Assembly: GCF_000250875.1 (NCBI RefSeq)
Contig: NZ_JH605019.1
Span: 11,123 to 21,439 of the forward strand
DNA from: Sutterella parvirubra YIT 11816
GTDB taxonomy: Bacteria > Pseudomonadota > Gammaproteobacteria > Burkholderiales > Burkholderiaceae_F
Length of the DNA: 10,317 nucleotides
Direction of reading: 5' to 3'
Under the pieces are notes generated by a model. It searched no databases and was not told the origin of the DNA. It was given only the letters and a program-made list of their open reading frames with translations. Positions 5,935 to 10,317 of the stretch are shown here, piece by piece. Within the stretch, counting starts at the first letter, position 1. Each line of letters begins with the position of its first letter. The position numbers and the translations under genes were made by a program.

Positions 5935-6320
5935 CAAACCCCGAAAGGAGGGTAGGAAGGCCTGAATCCAGGCGGACAAGAGGACCACATGAAGCGCGGG
6001 ACCCGTTCCCGGCGCCGCCACGGTCGACGCGTGCGTCGCGGCGTGAGGAGAGGACAAGACCGCCTCTCCCCGCGCCCGAGGACCAAGCCGCAGGCGTCAA
6101 CCGCAACCGTGCATAGGGCGGCGCAGAGAAGCGCCCCGCCGCCCGCCCGAATGGGGGGAAGCTCAACATCGTGCGGCTGAGCACCGCGCGCCCGCCGGAA
6201 GGATCAGCCGGCCGCGCGCGAAGCAGGCAAGAGAGAGAACGCACGCCGAGAGCCCGACCCCCGGCCGTCCCGTTGACGGCCGCCGCAGAAGAGCACTGCG
6301 GCGGCCGTCGGCGTTTTGTG
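5935..6320 (+). ncRNA. Candidate structured RNA (unrecognised family)
   Basis: About 385 bases without a believable ORF are packed with hairpins on the plus strand: GCCTG-AATC-CAGGC (5960-5973), CGACGC-GT-GCGTCG (6025-6038), GGAGAGG/CCTCTCC (6048-6070), GGGCGGCG/CGCCGCCC (6116-6144), GCTCA/TGAGC (6161-6182), a helix of GCGCGC and CCGG arms around AAGGATCAG (6186-6219), and GGCCGTC/GACGGCC (6263-6281). It ends in a perfect terminator stem (6275-6309) and a T-tract. Single-stranded joins are purine-rich (GACAAGA, GAGAGAGAA). I looked for RNase P, tmRNA, 4.5S, 6S and cobalamin signatures and found none. A discrete ncRNA and a long 3' untranslated region of the reductase mRNA are both possible. 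GC-rich DNA makes chance hairpins common, so confidence is moderate. Confidence 0.4.
6275..6317 (+). terminator. Perfect 14-bp stem intrinsic terminator
   Basis: GACGGCCGCCGCAG (6275-6288) and CTGCGGCGGCCGTC (6296-6309) form a perfect stem with a 7-base loop, followed by GGCGTTTTG (T-run 6314-6317). The word GGCGTTTTG is repeated at 6321-6329. The left arm can also pair with GGCCGTC at 6263-6269, an alternative that would disrupt the terminator. It ends plus-strand transcription from the reductase or the candidate RNA. Confidence 0.75.
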
Positions 6321-6410
6321 GGCGTTTTGAGCGTGGGGCTCTTCGCCGGCGCTTCAAGATTTCTTCATCGGCGCTTCATCGTCATTTCGGTGAATACGTA
6401 CCCGACAAAG

Positions 6411-6433
6411 CCCGACCCGGGTACCGGGTCGGG
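6411..6433. other. Perfect 10-bp hairpin with 3-base loop
   Basis: CCCGACCCGG and CCGGGTCGGG flank GTA, and a second perfect stem follows at 6479-6508 (CCGCACCC/GGGTGCGG, 14-base loop). Neither has a T-run. They lie between the terminator at 6317 and the promoter at 6562, where no gene is visible. Just before them, CGGCGCTTCA is directly repeated within about 6347-6378. Their role is unknown. Confidence 0.4.
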
Positions 6434-6561
6434 GAAGGGCCCCGGGCCGCCCTCCGGCAACCCCCGCCGCAGCCCCATCCGCACCCCTTCAAGCCTTCGC
6501 GGGTGCGGTGCTCAGGGCCTACCTCCGGAGGCCGGGCCGTGGTCGAAGCGCATCAGCATTT

Positions 6562-6590
6562 TTGACGATCATCCCGCAAAGAAGGGATAA
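6562..6590 (+). promoter_or_regulatory. Sigma70-like promoter for the downstream porin
   Basis: TTGACG (6562-6567) and GGATAA (6585-6590) are separated by 17 bases; GATAAA with an 18-base spacer is an alternative -10. This is the best promoter match I found in the window. Transcription would start near 6597 and give the porin mRNA a leader of roughly 270 bases, long enough for small-RNA or structural control. Two Met-rich frames inside the leader do not look like genes. Confidence 0.55.
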
Positions 6591-6865
6591 AGCGCTTGGT
6601 GGTCAAGTGTTGCTGTTTGCTCGCACGCAACAATCCTGAAACATTCGCTCCCCTGACAAAGAACCATGACCGAAGCGGGAACCTGCCGGTGGTGCCGGTC
6701 AATCTGTCCGATGGAAACGGTAGTCATTCGCATCGGGGATGGCGCACAATCCGCCCATCCGACAGCGCGCCGCAGCGCATGCACGCTCGAACGCTAGACA
6801 GCTCGACAGGCCCCGCGATGCGGCCCCGGACTACCCGACACAACGACAAAGGAAAGAACACCGTC

Positions 6866-8026
6866 ATGTTCCAGAAAACGATTCTCTCGACTGCTCTTCT
6901 CGCCGGTTTCGCCGCCGTGAGCTTCTCCGCGCAGGCCGCCGACGTTCAGCTCTACGGTACGGTTGACTACGGCTTCGTCTACAACCACGCCAAGACGACC
7001 GAAACGGGCGCCGACTCGGTGAAGGACGACTCCTTCTCGATGGCCTCCGGCACGAACTCCGCTTCGGCCTTCGGCCTTACGGGTTCGGAAGACCTCGGGA
7101 ACGGCCTCAAGGTGACGTTCCGCCTCGAAAACGGTTTTGAAGCCGACTCGGGTTCGCTCTCCACCGAAGGCACGATCTTCGACCGCGAAGCTTCGCTCGC
7201 CGTCTCGGGCGGCTTCGGCTCCGTCTACTTCGGCCGCATGGGCGCCGTCGTCGGCGACACCGGCTCGGTCGGCTTCTACAGTGCGCAGGCGTCGGCCCTC
7301 GGCACCGGCTGGGGCGACAACATCACCGGCCACTCCGCCGTGTTCGCGAACTTCGAAGACGTCCGCGACAACACCGTCACGTACGTCTCGCCCGAATTCG
7401 CGGGCGGCTTCGTCTACGCGCAGTACGCCTTCGGCGAAAACGGCAAGGAACTGAAGTCCGGCACGGACCGCTACGCCGCCATCGGCGCGCAGTGGCAGGT
7501 GGGCCCCGTCGGCATCGGCGCTCTCGTCGACTGGACGAACAAGGACGCTTCGAAGCTTGACGCCACCGACACGGCTTCCGTCGACGACGCCTTCACGTAC
7601 AACCTCTCGGGTTCGTACGACTTCGGCGTCGCGCAGGCCTTCCTCGCGGTCCAGTACTTCCAGGATGCGGCCGACGCGGCCGGCATCATCGGCGACTTCG
7701 GTAAAGAACGCCAGGTGACCAAGTACGACACGATGACCGGTTGGGGCGTGCACGTCGGCACCGCCTTCGCGGCCCTCGGCGGCGACTTCAAGGTCGGCAT
7801 CGGCTACATGGACGCGCAGATCGATCACGACGGCAAGGACACGGGCTACGACGCCAAGGCCTGGACGGCTTCGGTCGGCTACGAATACGGCTTGTCTGAA
7901 CGCACGACGCTCTACTGCGGCGCCGGCTACCGCGACCGCAAGGTTGACGGTGTCCGCTCCGACGGGAACTACAAGCTCCAGCAGAAGAGCTTCGACGTGG
8001 CCGCCGGTCTCGTCCACAACTTCTGA
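6866..8026 (+). CDS. General porin of the Burkholderiales type (outer membrane)
   Basis: The 386-residue protein forms a trimeric 16-strand outer-membrane channel by family knowledge. A signal peptide (1-24, ending SAQA-ADVQLYG) is followed by landmarks of this porin family: QLYGTVDYGFVY, SAFGLTGSEDLGNGLKVTFRLENGFE, FDREASLAVSGGFGSVYFGRM, FANFEDVRDNTVTYVSPEFAGG, and a C-terminal LVHNF whose last Phe is the BAM signal. Length is normal for the family (350-400). ATG 6866 is chosen over the longer frame that opens upstream because it starts exactly at the signal peptide and has AAGGAAAG about 10 bases before it. It is read from the candidate promoter at 6562 and ends before the hairpins at 8048 and 8114, converging on a second porin. 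Substrate range cannot be read from sequence. Confidence 0.95.
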   Translation: MFQKTILSTALLAGFAAVSFSAQAADVQLYGTVDYGFVYNHAKTTETGADSVKDDSFSMASGTNSASAFGLTGSEDLGNGLKVTFRLENGFEADSGSLSTEGTIFDREASLAVSGGFGSVYFGRMGAVVGDTGSVGFYSAQASALGTGWGDNITGHSAVFANFEDVRDNTVTYVSPEFAGGFVYAQYAFGENGKELKSGTDRYAAIGAQWQVGPVGIGALVDWTNKDASKLDATDTASVDDAFTYNLSGSYDFGVAQAFLAVQYFQDAADAAGIIGDFGKERQVTKYDTMTGWGVHVGTAFAALGGDFKVGIGYMDAQIDHDGKDTGYDAKAWTASVGYEYGLSERTTLYCGAGYRDRKVDGVRSDGNYKLQQKSFDVAAGLVHNF

Positions 8027-8047
8027 TCGCTTCGGCCAGGTGCCTGA

Positions 8048-8097
8048 CGTGACCTCCGGGCCGGGAGCTTGAGTCTTCCTCCTCGGCCCGGGTCACG
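8048..8097. terminator. Long hairpin after the first porin
   Basis: CGTGACC (8048-8054) pairs with GGTCACG (8091-8097) and, inside it, CGGGCCG (8057-8063) pairs with CGGCCCG (8084-8090), with a 2-base bulge. No T-run follows. Lying between convergent genes, it could slow transcription from both sides. Confidence 0.5.
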
Positions 8098-8113
8098 GAT
8101 GGAATCCAACCTC

Positions 8114-8148
8114 ACGGGCGGCTTCTCCACAGGGGAGGCCGCCCGTTT
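8114..8148. terminator. Strong hairpin terminator between convergent porins
   Basis: ACGGGCGGCTTCTCC (8114-8128) and GGGGAGGCCGCCCGT (8132-8146) form a 15-bp stem with two G-U pairs on the plus-strand RNA and a 3-base loop, followed by TTT. It is the likeliest terminator of the first porin transcript. The minus-strand read lacks a T-run, so it is less convincing for the second porin. Confidence 0.65.
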
Positions 8149-8181
8149 CGTCCGTTCCTCGGTTGGGCCGACCGGCCGCGG

Positions 8182-8199
8182 CCCTCAGAACCCTCAGAA
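8182..8199. repeat. 9-bp tandem duplication over the stop codon of the second porin
   Basis: CCCTCAGAA occurs twice head to tail. On the minus strand it repeats the final Phe codon and TGA stop of the second porin (TTCTGA twice, both in the same frame). It looks like a slippage duplication that leaves the protein end unchanged. Confidence 0.7.
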
Positions 8200-9378
8200 C
8201 CAGACGACCAGCCCCGAGACGGCTTCCCAGGCGGAGGGGTCGGATCCCTTCACGACGGAACTCTTGTCCTTCGTCCAACCCGCACCCGCGTAGACCTGGG
8301 TGCGCTTCGAAAGCGGATAGAAGTAGGCGGCCGCGACGCCGAAGCGTTCGGTGTCGAGGACCTGGTCCGCGTCGAAGCCGTAGTAGGTCTTGTCGACCTT
8401 CGCGTCCATCCAGCCCATGTTCACCTTCACCGTGCCGCCGCCCGCATCGATGAGGGCGCCCACCTGCAGCGCATAACCCTTGTAGGTCGCGGGGTCGGCG
8501 TTCCCGGCCGCGTCCTTGGTCCAGACGTCCTTCATGTCGGCGTGACCGAGGAAGTTCGAGCCCTTCGCGTCCTGGAACCAAAAGGCGCTCGTCATCAGCG
8601 TCCACGGCCCGAAGTCGTACGTGAAGGCGGCGCTCACCGTGAGGTTGTCGTCGTAGTCCGCCTTTTCGTCCGAATACATCACGCTGTCGGCGATGAGGAC
8701 CGCATGGACGGGTCCGCCGGTGTAGGTCAAAGCCGCGCCCCAGAGGCGGTCGGAGGAGTTTTCAAACTCCACCGCGTAGTCGCTCGCCTTCACCTGATCG
8801 ACCTGGCCCGAATACTGGAGGTGGACCTGCCAGCCTGCGAAAACCGGCGACTGCCACGTCAGCGCATTGTCGACCGAGGCCCAAAGGCCGGGAACGAGCC
8901 ACTTGTGCCCGACCATGTGTTCGCCGAAGGAGAGGCTGAAGGGCGCGACCTTCGTGGCGAAGATCCCGGTCGTGCCGAGCCCGCTTCGGAGCTGCCCCGA
9001 GCGCCCGACGATGAAGGTCCCGGCGGCGTCCGACTTCAGCCACACCTGCGCGGCGCGTTGAAAGAGGCGGCCGTTCACCATGGAGCCGTCGTCGCTCCCG
9101 AACTGGCCTTCGAGGTTGAAGCCGACGGCGAGGCCGTTGCCGAGATCCTCAGCGCCTTTGAGCCCCCAACGGTTGGGCGTGTGGGAGCTGGAGTTCATCT
9201 TGACGTTGTTTCGGGCGTCTTCGCCCGCGCGGTCGGTGTCGACGCGCTGGAAGAGGATGCCGGTGTCGATGCTCCCGTAGAGAGTGACGTCGGCCGCGTG
9301 GGCGGCGGGGGCGAAGCCCGCGACGGCGGAGATCGCTGAGGCGACGGAAGCGGTGAGAAGTTTGTGGCGGATGGTCAT
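8194..9378 (-). CDS. Second Burkholderiales-type porin (outer membrane)
   Basis: This 394-residue protein is another member of the 16-strand general porin family, diverged from the one at 6866. A signal peptide (1-28, ending AAHA-ADVTLYG) is followed by TLYGSIDTGILF, NRWGLKGAEDLGNGLAVGFNLEGQF, RLFQRAAQVWLKS, FIVGRSGQLRSGLG, LTWQSPVFAGWQVHLQYSGQ, and the C-terminal pair PLSKRTQVYAGAGWTKD and LVVWF. Compared with the first porin it is richer in Trp, and its loop region around residues 150-175 (FGEHMVGHKWLVPGLWAS) differs, suggesting a different pore. ATG 9378 has GGAGA 8-9 bases upstream. It lies 250 bases downstream of the TorD-like gene on the same strand; two hairpins between them suggest separate transcripts. 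Substrate is unknown. Confidence 0.94.
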   Translation of the reverse strand: MTIRHKLLTASVASAISAVAGFAPAAHAADVTLYGSIDTGILFQRVDTDRAGEDARNNVKMNSSSHTPNRWGLKGAEDLGNGLAVGFNLEGQFGSDDGSMVNGRLFQRAAQVWLKSDAAGTFIVGRSGQLRSGLGTTGIFATKVAPFSLSFGEHMVGHKWLVPGLWASVDNALTWQSPVFAGWQVHLQYSGQVDQVKASDYAVEFENSSDRLWGAALTYTGGPVHAVLIADSVMYSDEKADYDDNLTVSAAFTYDFGPWTLMTSAFWFQDAKGSNFLGHADMKDVWTKDAAGNADPATYKGYALQVGALIDAGGGTVKVNMGWMDAKVDKTYYGFDADQVLDTERFGVAAAYFYPLSKRTQVYAGAGWTKDKSSVVKGSDPSAWEAVSGLVVWF

Positions 9379-9465
9379 GATGATGGTCTCCGGGTTGTGG
9401 TGTGTTGGGGTCTGAGTTGTCCCATGCCGGGCGGGACGTGCGTCTCCGGCGCGTGGGCTCAGGGC

Positions 9466-9533
9466 GGCGGCTGCTCGGGTCTTTCGAGACAGAGCCGCCC
9501 CCTCCAGGCGCCCCGTCGGGCAACGCGGGGCGC
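9466..9533. other. Two hairpins between the TorD-like gene and the second porin
   Basis: GGCGGCT/AGCCGCC (9466-9499) encloses an inner GTCT-TTCG-AGAC stem, and GCGCCCCG/CGGGGCGC (9508-9533) forms an 8-bp stem. Neither is followed by a clear T-run on the minus strand. They may terminate the TorD-like transcript or structure the porin leader. The rest of 9379-9628 holds no gene; TGACGGGG is directly repeated near 9570-9582, and no convincing promoter was seen. Confidence 0.4.
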
Positions 9534-9628
9534 GCAGAGTTGGTGTGATGAAATGAGTTGAAGGGACTGACGGGGTTGACGGGGCGGTCCCGCTTGTCGG
9601 CGCAGGCCCCGGGAGCCGGCGTGAGTCG

Positions 9629-10291
9629 TCAGTCGGTCGGGGTTTCTTCGGAGCGGCCGGGCTTTCCCGGTTCGGCGTCCTCCGTCCAAAGCTGCGCAGC
9701 CCGCACCGCGCGCTCCGTCGCCACCGCGACGGGAAGGAGCACGGCGCCTTCGGGCGTCCTCCGGAGCGCCTCCGTCACCTTGGGCCACCAGGTGAGAAGC
9801 CCGTGTCGCAGGAACCGGGCAAGCGTCTCCCACTCGCCCCAACGCAGGAGATTCGCCGCGAAGGCGAGCATCACGGCGGCGTGGTCGTCGGGGAGATGGT
9901 CCTCTCCGTCCGTCTTGAGCCCGAACCTTTGGTAGAGCTCGGTGCAGGCGAGCGCCGCGCGGCCGCCGTAGGTGCCCTCGGGCGTCTCCCAGCAGCTCTG
10001 CGCCAAGGGGATGGTCGTTTCGCCCACGCCATAGAAGCACTTCGCGAAGGCGCGCTCCACCTCCAGGGCGTCGAGCCCCGGAGCGGGCGTCGTCTCGGCT
10101 GGGCTCCCGTCGGGCGTCACGCCCGCCCAAACGTCGTTCCAGGCGGCGTACCAGATCTCGGGGCGCCGTCCCCGCCAAAAGAGCGAGAGCGCGTCGAGGA
10201 TGTCGGCCGCACGGGCGAGGCTCTCGTCACGGATCTCTGCGCGCAGATCCGCTGCGGTCGGGGAGGTGGGGTCGTTCAGGGGTTGGGTCAT
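9629..10291 (-). CDS. TorD/DmsD-family molybdoenzyme maturation chaperone
   Basis: The 220-residue protein has the features of cytoplasmic chaperones that bind Tat signals of molybdenum reductases (TMAO, DMSO and related enzymes) and help insert the cofactor. The family's first signature appears at about 82-103 (FAKCFYGVGETTIPLAQSCW), and the second, an E-DH motif within an alpha-helical stretch, at about 130-149 (EDHLPDDHAAVMLAF). It is all-alpha in character with no signal peptide, and the length fits the family (about 200-220). The C-terminal tail (205-220) is charged and proline-containing. ATG 10291 has AAGGA seven bases upstream. The window ends 26 bases further, so a partner molybdoenzyme could lie just outside on the minus strand. 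No molybdoenzyme is visible inside the window, so its client is unknown. Confidence 0.8.
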   Translation of the reverse strand: MTQPLNDPTSPTAADLRAEIRDESLARAADILDALSLFWRGRRPEIWYAAWNDVWAGVTPDGSPAETTPAPGLDALEVERAFAKCFYGVGETTIPLAQSCWETPEGTYGGRAALACTELYQRFGLKTDGEDHLPDDHAAVMLAFAANLLRWGEWETLARFLRHGLLTWWPKVTEALRRTPEGAVLLPVAVATERAVRAAQLWTEDAEPGKPGRSEETPTD

Positions 10292-10317
10292 GGGGCGTCC
10301 TTGTCCTACTCAAATGT

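Noticed and set aside
6186..6219. CCGGAAGG hairpin resembling the apical loop of 4.5S (SRP) RNA
   Set aside because: The conserved asymmetric-loop sequences on both sides (GGTCAGG and AAGCAGC) are missing.
5935..6320. RNase P RNA, tmRNA or cobalamin riboswitch
   Set aside because: I looked for the GGAAAGTCCGG core, the tRNA-like end and the B12-box words and did not find them.
6562..6575. FNR/ANR box (TTGAT-N4-ATCAA) overlapping the porin promoter
   Set aside because: TTGAC-GATC-ATCCC matches only 7 of 10 positions, with the right half poor; the TTGACG is better explained as a -35 element.
6596..6865. Upstream in-frame extension of the first porin
   Set aside because: The porin signal peptide begins at ATG 6866 with a good ribosome site; the extension lies in the leader and has no porin character.
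6794..8017. 407-codon minus-strand frame opposite the first porin, and similar frames opposite the sensor and reductase genes
   Set aside because: Low-complexity composition mirrors codon bias of the sense genes; no start signals or domains.
1..10317. tRNA, rRNA, CRISPR array or insertion sequence
   Set aside because: No tRNA T-loop words, no regularly spaced repeats, and no transposase or terminal repeats were seen on either strand.

Overview
The window is GC-rich Gram-negative DNA that reads as a Burkholderiales genome, most likely a gut Sutterellaceae (Sutterella/Parasutterella-like). The reasons are two Burkholderiales-type general porins, a secreted FMN-binding/FAD flavoprotein reductase, a neighbouring sensor with a TtrS/PhnD-like periplasmic domain, and a TorD-like chaperone. 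Together these suggest an anaerobe that uses many periplasmic electron acceptors. The assignment is inferred from protein character only.

Layout. Positions 1-703 (minus) hold the N-terminal part of a membrane-anchored sensor that runs off the left edge. Diverging from it, 976-1902 encodes a type I 3-dehydroquinate dehydratase with a twin-arginine signal, and 2049-3848 encodes a Sec-exported flavoprotein with a covalent-FMN domain and a fumarate reductase-like FAD domain. A terminator follows, then a broken autotransporter beta-barrel end (4009-4476). A 600-base intergenic region (4477-5083) carries several inverted repeats, some resembling NarL-type response-regulator sites. It precedes a stand-alone flavohaemoglobin-type FAD/NAD(P)H reductase (5084-5875). 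Next is about 990 bases without a convincing gene. Its first half is hairpin-dense and ends in a perfect 14-bp stem terminator, so it may encode a structured RNA; its second half holds a good sigma70-like promoter for the porin at 6866-8026. A second porin (8194-9378, minus) converges on the first across two strong hairpins. Upstream of it on the same strand is a TorD/DmsD-family chaperone (9629-10291).

How the genes may work together. The left third looks like a sensor plus periplasmic-enzyme module. The exported dehydratase would turn 3-dehydroquinate into 3-dehydroshikimate, an alpha,beta-unsaturated compound. The next gene belongs to a family that reduces C=C bonds in the periplasm using quinol-derived electrons. 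Respiration of quinate/shikimate-type plant metabolites, induced through the divergent sensor, is therefore a testable hypothesis. It is inference: the flavoprotein lacks several substrate-binding residues of fumarate reductases, so its substrate is unknown. The right half is mostly outer-membrane permeability plus chaperone functions, with regulatory or RNA structure between genes.
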